DNA of 13,917 nt from an uncultured Rhodospirillales bacterium (GTDB lineage: Bacteria; Pseudomonadota; Alphaproteobacteria; ATCC43930; CGMCC-115725). Shown here one piece after another: positions 7,632-13,591 of the stretch. The number at the start of each line of letters is the position of its first letter. Positions within the stretch are counted from its first letter, which is position 1. The position numbers and the translations under genes were made by a program. The DNA lies in assembly GCA_903897565.1 (NCBI GenBank), contig CAIUCF010000643.1, positions 1 to 13,917 of the forward strand, read 5' to 3'. Under the pieces are notes generated by a model. It searched no databases. It had not been told where the DNA came from and saw nothing but the letters and a program-made list of their open reading frames with translations.

Positions 7632-8860
7632 CATCGATCTGGTCCGACCGCCTCTGCCCCGCCATCGACGCCGCGCACCCGGATCAGGTCGAATTTCTCG
7701 CGGCACTGGTGCGCAAGCCGTCCGATAATCCCCCGGGCGATTGTGCCGGCCACGCCGCGCTCACCGCCGATCTGCTCGAGACCATGGGTTTCGAGGTCGC
7801 CCGCTATCCGGTCTCGGCGCGGATCGTCGAGGCCAACGGCATGATCAGTACCACCAATCTGATCATCCGCCGCCGCTTCGGTCCCGGCCCGGTGATCGCG
7901 CTCAACGCCCATGGCGACGTGGTGCCGCCGGGCGAAGGCTGGACGGTGGATCCCTACGGCGCCGTGATCCGCGACGGCAAGATGTACGGCCGCGGCGTCG
8001 CGGTCTCCAAATCCGACATCGCCACCTATGCCTTTGCGCTCAAGGCACTGGAGCCCTTCGCCGCCGATCTCAAGGGCACGGTGGAGCTGCACATCACCTA
8101 TGACGAGGAATCCGGCGGCCTCACCGGCCCCGGCTGGCTGCTCGATCGCAGCCTGACCCGGCCCGACCTCGTCATCAGTGCCGGGTTTTCCTACAATGTC
8201 GTGGTCGCCCATAATGGTTGCCTGCATCTTGAAATCCGGGTCGAGGGCCGCTCCGCCCATGCCGCGCGTCCCGATACCGGCGCCGACGCCCTGGAGGCCG
8301 CGACCAGGCTGCTGAACGCGCTCTATGCCTTGCGCGAGGGTTATCGCGCGATCCGTTCCAAGGTCGAGGGCATCGAGCACCCCACCCTGGTGGTCGGGCT
8401 GATCAGCGGCGGCATCAACACCAATGTCGTGCCGGATGTCGTCACCTTGCGGGTCGATCGCCGGATCATTCCCGAAGAAGACGTCAGCCAAGTCGAGCGC
8501 GATCTGGTCGCGGCGATCGAGGCCGCGCTCGACGGATTGCCGGGCATCGACGTCAAGATTCGCCGCATCCTGCTCGCCCGGCCGCTGACGCCGCTTGCGG
8601 GGCAGGAGGCGCTGGTGACCGCCCTGCAGCGCAACGCCAAGGAAATCCTGGGCCTCGACATTCCGGCCAATGGCGTGCCGATCTATACCGATGCCCGGCT
8701 CTACGCCGCCGCCGGCATCCCCACGGTGCTCTACGGCGCCGGCCCGCGCTCCCTGCTCGAGGCCAACGGCCACCGGGCCGACGAGCAATTGGTGCTCGAG
8801 GATCTGCGCGCGGCGACCAAAGTCGTGGCGTTGACCCTGGCGGAGCTGTTGGCGGGGTGA
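7628..8860 (+). CDS. M20 family metallohydrolase (ArgE/DapE-like deacylase)
   Basis: This is an M20 deacylase/peptidase-type enzyme (410 aa) of unknown substrate. Visible motifs: NAHGDVVPPGEGW (93-105, H95/D97), GRGVAVSKSD (121-130, bridging D130), TYDEESGG (157-164, catalytic E160 and ligand E161), a dimerisation-domain segment GRSAHAARPDTG (207-218), GGINTNVVPD (261-270), TDARLYAAAGIPTVLYGAG (354-372) and the closing H382 in ANGHRADE. The usual acidic metal ligand expected near residue 186 (GEP or FEP in DapE and carboxypeptidase G2) appears as SAGFS, with no acidic residue at 181-201. The start overlaps the preceding stop (ATGA), and AAGGAG lies at 7611-7616, so the pair is translationally coupled. 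It may act on a downstream ureide product or on an N-acyl amino acid; I cannot tell which. Confidence 0.88.
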   Translation: MTSIWSDRLCPAIDAAHPDQVEFLAALVRKPSDNPPGDCAGHAALTADLLETMGFEVARYPVSARIVEANGMISTTNLIIRRRFGPGPVIALNAHGDVVPPGEGWTVDPYGAVIRDGKMYGRGVAVSKSDIATYAFALKALEPFAADLKGTVELHITYDEESGGLTGPGWLLDRSLTRPDLVISAGFSYNVVVAHNGCLHLEIRVEGRSAHAARPDTGADALEAATRLLNALYALREGYRAIRSKVEGIEHPTLVVGLISGGINTNVVPDVVTLRVDRRIIPEEDVSQVERDLVAAIEAALDGLPGIDVKIRRILLARPLTPLAGQEALVTALQRNAKEILGLDIPANGVPIYTDARLYAAAGIPTVLYGAGPRSLLEANGHRADEQLVLEDLRAATKVVALTLAELLAG

Positions 8861-8903
8861 CGCGACTATTATCGCGCCACATCCCTAGCGTCACAGAATT
8901 TTA
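8857..8903 (+). terminator. Possible weak intrinsic terminator after the M20 pair
   Basis: GTGACGC (8857-8863) pairs perfectly with GCGTCAC (8888-8894), and a T-run of only four bases (AATTTTAAT) follows. A competing inner stem CGCGA (8861-8865)/TCGCG (8872-8876) is also possible. The loop is long and the U-tract short, so termination efficiency would be modest. It coincides with the end of the long plus-strand gene run and precedes the independent diguanylate cyclase gene. Confidence 0.35.
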
Positions 8904-8969
8904 ATCTCACCCTCATTAGTATATGACTAGAACGAAACCCGCCTGCCAGCACCTTGCCACCGAGATCCG

Positions 8970-9908
8970 ATGACCGAGCCCAACTCCAGCGCACCCGTCG
9001 ACCCCGATGTCTACAAGACCCTGCTCGAATCGACCAAGGCGATTCCCTGGCGAATCGACTGGGCGACCAAGGCGTTTTCCTATATCGGGCCGCAGATCGA
9101 GGCCTTGCTCGGCTGGACCCCGGACAGCTGGGCGGGCGTGCAGGATTGGGTCGACCGCATGCATCCGGAAGATCGTGACGCGACCTTCAATTTCTGCGTG
9201 TCGCAATCCCTGGCTGGCGTCGATCACGAGGCCGATTACCGGGCGCTGACCAAGAACGGCGGCTATGTCTGGATCCGCGACGTCGTCCATGTCGTGCGCA
9301 AGGATGGCGAGGTCGAGGCCCTGATCGGCTTCATGTTCGACATCACCGCGCGTAAGAAGACCGAGGAAGAGCTGGTGCGGCTGCAGCACGAGCTGCAGGA
9401 GCTGTCGTTCAAGGACGGGCTCACCGGCGTCGCCAACCGGCGGATGTTCGATTCCATCCTCGAGGTCGAATGGGCCAATGCCCGGCGCAATCGTCAGCCG
9501 CTGTCACTGCTGCTGCTCGATATCGATTACTTCAAGCAATACAATGATTTGTATGGCCATCTCGCTGGCGATGAATGCCTCAAGCTGGTCGCGGAGACGC
9601 TCTCGGGCGCGGCGACTCGGGCACGCGATTTCGTCGCCCGCTATGGCGGCGAGGAGTTCGTGCTGATCCTGCCCGAGACCGACGCCGCGGCTGCGCGCAA
9701 GGTCGCCGAGCGCTGCCGCGAACAGATCGCCGCGCTGGCCATCCCCCACGGCAATTCCGCGGTCAGTGCCGTCGTGACCATGAGTCTCGGCGTCGGCACG
9801 ATCGTGCCTGATCATTTCCGCGAGCCGAAGAGCTTCATCGACGAGGTCGACCGCTTGCTCTATCGCGCCAAGCAGGAAGGCCGCGACCGCGCCGTCTCCG
9901 GCGCCTGA
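8970..9908 (+). CDS. PAS-GGDEF diguanylate cyclase, soluble
   Basis: This enzyme (312 aa) should make c-di-GMP from two GTP in the cytoplasm; no membrane segment is seen. Residues about 15-128 form a PAS_3-type sensory domain: WRIDWATKAFSYIGPQ, LLGWTPDSW, MHPEDR, a YRALTKNGGYVWIRD segment, and the closing GFMFDITARKKTEEEL that leads into a short coiled coil (129-146). The GGDEF domain follows: DGLTGVANRR (149-158), LLDIDYFKQYNDLYGHLAGD (182-201), the intact inhibitory site RARD (217-220) and the active site GGEEF (226-230). The start ATG 8970 has only a weak ribosome site (GAG at 8962-8964). A 109-bp upstream gap probably holds its own promoter. The gene faces the 8-oxoguanine deaminase gene with a 6-bp gap between stops. 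Confidence 0.93.
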   Translation: MTEPNSSAPVDPDVYKTLLESTKAIPWRIDWATKAFSYIGPQIEALLGWTPDSWAGVQDWVDRMHPEDRDATFNFCVSQSLAGVDHEADYRALTKNGGYVWIRDVVHVVRKDGEVEALIGFMFDITARKKTEEELVRLQHELQELSFKDGLTGVANRRMFDSILEVEWANARRNRQPLSLLLLDIDYFKQYNDLYGHLAGDECLKLVAETLSGAATRARDFVARYGGEEFVLILPETDAAAARKVAERCREQIAALAIPHGNSAVSAVVTMSLGVGTIVPDHFREPKSFIDEVDRLLYRAKQEGRDRAVSGA

Positions 9909-9914
9909 CGCGGC

Positions 9915-11270
9915 TCAGCCGTCGGCGAGGATCCCGGCCAGGCGATTATGGCGGGCGGCAAGCGCGGTGGCGTCGACGCTCGTCAGGCGACCCTCGCGCA
10001 CCACGACGCGGCCGTTGACGATCGTGTAGGTCGCCGGGCCAGGGCTGCAGAACACCAGGCCGGCGACTGGGTCGTGGCCGGCGCCGGCAAAGCCGATGCC
10101 CCTGGTATCGAAGGCGGCGAGATCGGCCGCCATCCCCGGCGCGAGACAGCCGATATCGTCGCGATTCAGCACCTTGGCCCCGCCCAGGGTGGCCATCTCC
10201 AGGGCGTCGCGGGCGGTCAGGGCAGCGGGGCCGAAGCCGACCCGCTGCAACAACATCGCCTGGCGCGCCTCGCCGAGCATTTGTGCGCCGTCATTCGAGG
10301 CCGATCCGTCGACGCCGAGTCCCACCGACACGCCGGCTGCGCGCATCCGCGCCACCGGCGCGATCCCCGAAGCGAGCCGCATGTTGGAGCAGGGGCAATG
10401 GGCGACCCCGGTGCCGGTGCGCGCAAACAGGTTGATGCCAGGCTCGTCCAGCTTGACACAATGTGGGTGCCAGACATCCGGTCCGACCCAGCCGAGGCTT
10501 TCGGCGTATTGCGCCGGAGTCTGGCCGAAACGCTGCAGGCTATAGGCGACGTCGTCGTCATTCTCGGCGAGATGGCTGTGCAGGCTGACGCCGTGCTCGC
10601 GCGCCAGGATCGCCGAGTCACGCATCAGCTCGCGGCTGACCGCGAAGGGTGAGCACGGCGCCAGCGCGATCCGCAGCATCGCGGCATGGCGGGGGTCGTG
10701 ATAGGCCTCGATCAGGCGCTGGCTGTCCTTCAGGATATCGCGCTCGTTCTCGACCAGGGCATCGGGGGGCAACCCGCCCTGGCTGCGGCCGACGCTGGTG
10801 CTGCCGCGCGCGGCGTGGAAGCGCATGCCGATCTCGGCGGCGGCAGCGATGCTGTCGTCGAGCCGGCAGCCATTAGGATAGAGATAGAGATGATCGCTCG
10901 AGGTGGTGCAACCGCTGAGCAGCAGCTCCGCCATCGCGGTCTGGGTCGAGACATGGATCATCTCCGGCGTCAGCCGCGCCCAGAGTGGGAACAGCGCCTC
11001 GAGCCAGGAGAACAGGCTCGAATCCTGCGCCGCGGGTAGGGCGCGGGTCAGGCTCTGGAACATGTGGTGATGGGTATTGACGAGGCCGGGCATCACGATG
11101 TGGCCGGCGAGCTCTATGACCTCGTCCGCCGTCTGGGGCAGCTCCGCCGAGGTGCCGACGGCCTGGATGATGTTGTCGACGATATAGACCCCGCCACCGG
11201 GAATTTCCCGGCGCTGTGCGTCCATGGTGACGAGAATGTCGGCGTTGCGGAGGAGGAGGGTGCGGGTCAT
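9915..11270 (-). CDS. Probable 8-oxoguanine deaminase (TRZ/ATZ amidohydrolase)
   Basis: This is an amidohydrolase-superfamily deaminase (451 aa) whose internal sequence matches what I know of the bacterial 8-oxoguanine deaminase group, which converts 8-oxoguanine to urate plus ammonia. Motifs: PGLVNTHHHMFQSLTRALP (61-79, metal H67/H69), ARGSTSVGRSQGGLPPD (154-170), LAPCSPFAVS (203-212), LHSHLAEND (230-238, H233/E236), DVWHPHCVKLD (265-275, H270), VAHCPCSNMRLASGIAPV (289-306) and GLGVDGSASND (317-327, D321). The run ARGSTSVGRSQGGLPPD and the pair CPCSNMRLASG / DGSASND distinguish this group from SAH/MTA deaminases. ATG 11270 is chosen because AGGAGG lies 10 bases upstream (11281-11286); an upstream in-frame ATG at 11294 lacks one. 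The alternative is a hydroxytriazine-type deaminase (AtzB-like), less likely in this purine setting. Confidence 0.87.
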   Translation of the reverse strand: MTRTLLLRNADILVTMDAQRREIPGGGVYIVDNIIQAVGTSAELPQTADEVIELAGHIVMPGLVNTHHHMFQSLTRALPAAQDSSLFSWLEALFPLWARLTPEMIHVSTQTAMAELLLSGCTTSSDHLYLYPNGCRLDDSIAAAAEIGMRFHAARGSTSVGRSQGGLPPDALVENERDILKDSQRLIEAYHDPRHAAMLRIALAPCSPFAVSRELMRDSAILAREHGVSLHSHLAENDDDVAYSLQRFGQTPAQYAESLGWVGPDVWHPHCVKLDEPGINLFARTGTGVAHCPCSNMRLASGIAPVARMRAAGVSVGLGVDGSASNDGAQMLGEARQAMLLQRVGFGPAALTARDALEMATLGGAKVLNRDDIGCLAPGMAADLAAFDTRGIGFAGAGHDPVAGLVFCSPGPATYTIVNGRVVVREGRLTSVDATALAARHNRLAGILADG

Positions 11271-11280
11271 GGGTGGAGGG

Positions 11281-11286
11281 CCTCCT
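11281..11286 (-). promoter_or_regulatory. Strong Shine-Dalgarno of the 8-oxoguanine deaminase gene
   Basis: On the minus strand the sequence reads AGGAGG, separated by 10 bases from ATG 11270. It decides between two in-frame ATG codons, 11294 and 11270. Confidence 0.65.
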
Positions 11287-11320
11287 GTTGCCAAATCTCG
11301 GCCGTCACATGTTCAAACAC

Positions 11321-11405
11321 CGTCATCCCCGCGGAGGCGGGGATCCACGCCTGGGCCAGACCGGAGCAGGGACGACGATGGATCCCCGCCTGCGCGGGGA
11401 TGACG
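11321..11405. repeat. REP-like paired-hairpin element, copy 3
   Basis: This 85-bp element begins CGTCAT and ends ATGACG. Its stems are ATCCCCGC (11325-11332)/GCGGGGAT (11337-11344), loop GGAG, and ATCCCCGC (11382-11389)/GCGGGGAT (11394-11401), loop CTGC. The shared flanks GGATCCA and ATGGAT are present and the centre is unrelated to the other copies. It fills most of the 157-bp gap between the adenine deaminase and 8-oxoguanine deaminase genes, which are read in the same direction on the minus strand. Confidence 0.86.
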
Positions 11406-11427
11406 AAGAAGGAATTATGCACCCGCG

Positions 11428-13146
11428 TCACGCCGCGATCACGCAATGGTGGTCGACATCGACCAGGCCGAAATCGGTGATCTTGAGATGCGGGATGACC
11501 GGCAGCGGCAGGAAGGCGAGGTGGAGGAATGGCTCGGCCAGGGTGCAGCCGAGCGTGGTCGCGACATGGCGCAGGGCCAGGATCTCGTCGCGGACCACGG
11601 CGAAGGGCTTGAGGCTCATCAGCCCAGCCATGGCGAGCGGCATTTCGCCCCGGACCTGTCCGTCGCAGACCACGACGAAGCCGCCGCCGATCGCGATCAG
11701 GTGGTTGACCGCGATCGCCATGTCGCCGTCATCGGCGCCGACGACGCAGACATTGTGGCTGTCATGGCCGACCGAGGAGGCGAGCGCCCCGCGGCGGAAG
11801 CCGAAGCCTTTCACGAAGCCCTTGCCGATATTGCGATTCTTGCCGTGGCGGCCGAGCACGGCGACCTTGAGGACGTCCTGCTCGATATCCGGCTGCCGCT
11901 CGCCCCTGACGTAGGGCAGGGTCATCGTTAGGTGGGTGGTGACGACCTGGCCCGAGACAATGCCGATCACCGGCCCGGTCGGCCCCAGCGCTTTGACCGC
12001 AAAGTCGCCGGCGCTCACTGGCGCCAGTTTCATGCTGTCGAGGCCGATCGGCGCCGGTCCGCGCCGGGTCGTCCGATCGATCTCGTCGACCAGCCGGCCG
12101 CCCGAGATCACGGAATGCACGGCGCAGCTCTCGAGATCGTCGAGCAGCACGATGTCTGCGCGCTTGCCCGGGGCGATGAGGCCGCGATCGGTGAGGCCGA
12201 AGCCCTGCGCTGCGGACCAGGAGGCGGCGCGATAGGCGTGGGCGACCGGGACGCCTTCGCCGATGGCGAGGCGGATCAGGTGATCGAGGTGACCCTCCTC
12301 GAAGATGTCGAGCGGATTGCGGTCATCGGTGCAGAACGCGCAGAACGACGAGGTCTCCGCGGTCAGCGCCGGGGCGAGGGTGAGGACGTCCTTGCAGACG
12401 CTACCCTCGCGGATCAGCAGCTGCATGCCCTTGCGCAGTTTTTCCTGCCCTTCCGCCAGCGAGGTCGTCTCGTGGCAGTTGCGGATGCCGCAGCTGAGAT
12501 AGGCGTTCAGTTCCTTGCCGGTGAGCATCGGCGCATGGCCGTCGATATGGCCGCCCTGGAACGCCGCGAGCTTGGCCATCACGGCCGGCTCCTTGGCGAA
12601 GATGCCGGGATAATTCATGAATTCGGCGAGGCCGATGACCTTGGGATGATGGCGATAGGGCACGAGAGCGCCGATATCGAGCCGCGCGCCCGATGTCTCG
12701 AGATCGGTGGCCGGCACGCAGGAAGACAGCTGGACGCGGAGATCCAGCGCCGTCGCTTCGGCGCTGTCGAGGAAATAGCGCAGGCCCTCGATCCCGAGCA
12801 CGTTGCACATCTCGTGCGGGTCGCAGATCGCCGTGGTGGTGCCGCGCGGCAGCACGCAGGCGTCGAACTCCGCCGGGCTGACCATCGTCGATTCGCAATG
12901 GACATGGGTATCGATGAACCCCGGCACCGCGATCAGCCCGCCTCCGTCGATCTCGCGACTGCCTGAATAGGAGTCATAGGTGCCGACGATGCGATCACCG
13001 CAGATTGCGATATCGGTCGGGGCGAGCTCGCCGGTGACGACGTTGAGCATGCGGGCATTCTTGATCACGAGATCGGCTCGCCCGCGGCCGAGCGCCTGAT
13101 CGACGCAATCTCCCAGAAACCCCGCCATCCTGTCCTGCCGCGCCAT
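11428..13146 (-). CDS. ade: Adenine deaminase
   Basis: This enzyme hydrolyses adenine to hypoxanthine and ammonia (572 aa, usual length of bacterial Ade). The N-terminal amidohydrolase barrel carries PGFIDTHVHCESTMVSP (75-91, H81/H83), CDPHEMCNVLG (108-118), GLAEFMN (172-178, metal-bridging E175), GGHIDGHAPMLTGKELNAYL (198-217, H204), RNCHETTS (222-229, H225) and FCTDDRNP (271-278). The C-terminal Ade-specific domain has GHDSHN (460-465) and LPLPVIPHLKITDFGLVD (546-563), both characteristic of the family. ATG 13146 is chosen because GGAGG lies 5 bases upstream; ATG 13158, four codons earlier, is in frame with a poorer ribosome site. It is first of a probable two-gene minus-strand unit with the 8-oxoguanine deaminase gene, and is separated from it by a repeat. 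Confidence 0.95.
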   Translation of the reverse strand: MARQDRMAGFLGDCVDQALGRGRADLVIKNARMLNVVTGELAPTDIAICGDRIVGTYDSYSGSREIDGGGLIAVPGFIDTHVHCESTMVSPAEFDACVLPRGTTTAICDPHEMCNVLGIEGLRYFLDSAEATALDLRVQLSSCVPATDLETSGARLDIGALVPYRHHPKVIGLAEFMNYPGIFAKEPAVMAKLAAFQGGHIDGHAPMLTGKELNAYLSCGIRNCHETTSLAEGQEKLRKGMQLLIREGSVCKDVLTLAPALTAETSSFCAFCTDDRNPLDIFEEGHLDHLIRLAIGEGVPVAHAYRAASWSAAQGFGLTDRGLIAPGKRADIVLLDDLESCAVHSVISGGRLVDEIDRTTRRGPAPIGLDSMKLAPVSAGDFAVKALGPTGPVIGIVSGQVVTTHLTMTLPYVRGERQPDIEQDVLKVAVLGRHGKNRNIGKGFVKGFGFRRGALASSVGHDSHNVCVVGADDGDMAIAVNHLIAIGGGFVVVCDGQVRGEMPLAMAGLMSLKPFAVVRDEILALRHVATTLGCTLAEPFLHLAFLPLPVIPHLKITDFGLVDVDHHCVIAA

Positions 13147-13151
13147 CGCCG

Positions 13152-13156
13152 CCTCC
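13152..13156 (-). promoter_or_regulatory. Shine-Dalgarno favouring the inner adenine deaminase start
   Basis: On the minus strand GGAGG sits five bases before ATG 13146. The same bases lie just inside the coding frame if ATG 13158 were used, so this site favours the shorter form. Confidence 0.5.
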
Positions 13157-13247
13157 ATTCCGCTCGATCATTGTTAGCCTAATCGCACTGCAGCATCCGC
13201 GCCACGACTAAGCCGAAGGTCGGGACCCTCTCGATCGGGCGGTCAGC

Positions 13248-13263
13248 TGTTTCACGTGAAACA
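13248..13263. promoter_or_regulatory. parS: parS centromere site (ParB binding)
   Basis: TGTTTCACGTGAAACA is a perfect 16-bp palindrome and an exact match to the canonical chromosomal parS sequence bound by ParB. By chance an exact given 16-mer is expected only about 3 in a million times in a window this size at uniform composition. It lies in non-coding DNA about 100 bp upstream of adenine deaminase. Chromosomal parS sites cluster near the replication origin and nucleate ParB spreading and condensin loading. The parAB genes themselves are not in the window. Confidence 0.85.
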
Positions 13264-13353
13264 CGATGAAGGATCTGCAACGCGGGCGACGACCCCCTGC
13301 GGCCTGCGGCGGCGGGCGGGCATCCGCCTTAAGAATAATTCGAGTATTACAAC

Positions 13354-13364
13354 TGCGTGACGCA
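13354..13364. other. 11-bp palindrome TGCGTGACGCA
   Basis: TGCGT and ACGCA are perfect inverted arms around a single central G, in AT-richer intergenic DNA between the parS site and the CtrA-type box. It has the shape of a dimeric regulator operator, but I do not recognise the regulator. Confidence 0.25.
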
Positions 13365-13473
13365 CTAAAACGGCCGCCGAGACCCTGTCGAACTTTGCTG
13401 CTCTCCGCAGAGATTCGCATTATAGCGCCATTACTATCATCCACGCGCCAATATATGCCTGGATGATCACTCG

Positions 13474-13489
13474 TTAAAGTTTCGTTAAC
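13474..13489. promoter_or_regulatory. CtrA-type box TTAA-N7-TTAAC
   Basis: TTAA (13474-13477), seven bases, then TTAAC (13485-13489) matches the full consensus for the alphaproteobacterial response regulator CtrA. It lies 103 bp upstream of the chemoreceptor start codon. CtrA commonly controls flagellar and chemotaxis genes in this class, so the position is sensible. The motif is short and AT-rich and sits in an AT-rich stretch, so a chance match is possible. Confidence 0.4.
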
Positions 13490-13576
13490 TAAATACAACA
13501 AACGATGCAGCTGAGGATGTAATTCACCGTCCCACTTGTACATTAAGAAATGGATTGTCGTCACTAAACCATAGAT

Positions 13577-13582
13577 AGGGGA
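13577..13582 (+). promoter_or_regulatory. Shine-Dalgarno of the chemoreceptor gene
   Basis: AGGGGA ends 9 bases before ATG 13592 and supports this start for the gene running off the window edge. Confidence 0.5.
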
Positions 13583-13591
13583 TATTATTTT

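Larger units (their letters stand above)
13147..13591. other. Divergent intergenic region, 445 bp
   Basis: This region separates the minus-strand adenine deaminase gene from the plus-strand chemoreceptor gene. It becomes clearly AT-richer beyond about 13320 and contains a perfect parS palindrome, an 11-bp palindrome (13354-13364), a CtrA-type box and the receptor's ribosome site. Open frames exist on both strands here, but neither shows a recognisable protein nor a good start, and the minus-strand one runs opposite the receptor PAS domain. I see no convincing -35/-10 pair for either gene. Confidence 0.7.

Noticed and set aside
4569..7706. Very long minus-strand open frame of about 1045 codons
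   Set aside because: It runs opposite three genes with clear family motifs, is Arg/Gly/Asp-rich low-complexity in translation, and crosses two REP-like repeats (translated VIPAKAGIH...WIPAFAGMT). It is a GC-driven shadow frame.
7478..8788. Minus-strand open frame opposite the second M20 gene
   Set aside because: Composition is that of an antisense shadow, with no motif and a well-supported gene on the other strand.
8895..8969. Promoter boxes for the diguanylate cyclase gene (TATATG near 8920)
   Set aside because: No -35 element at a sensible distance; the match is too weak to call.
4872..11405. CRISPR array interpretation of the repeats
   Set aside because: Only three copies, separated by genes, with internal hairpins and no regular spacers or cas genes.
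11932..12966. Plus-strand open frame of about 344 codons opposite adenine deaminase
   Set aside because: The adenine deaminase frame carries all family motifs; this frame has no recognisable domain.
13266..13466. Small plus-strand open frame of 66 codons
   Set aside because: No ribosome site, no recognisable domain, basic/proline-rich translation, and it overlaps regulatory-looking DNA.
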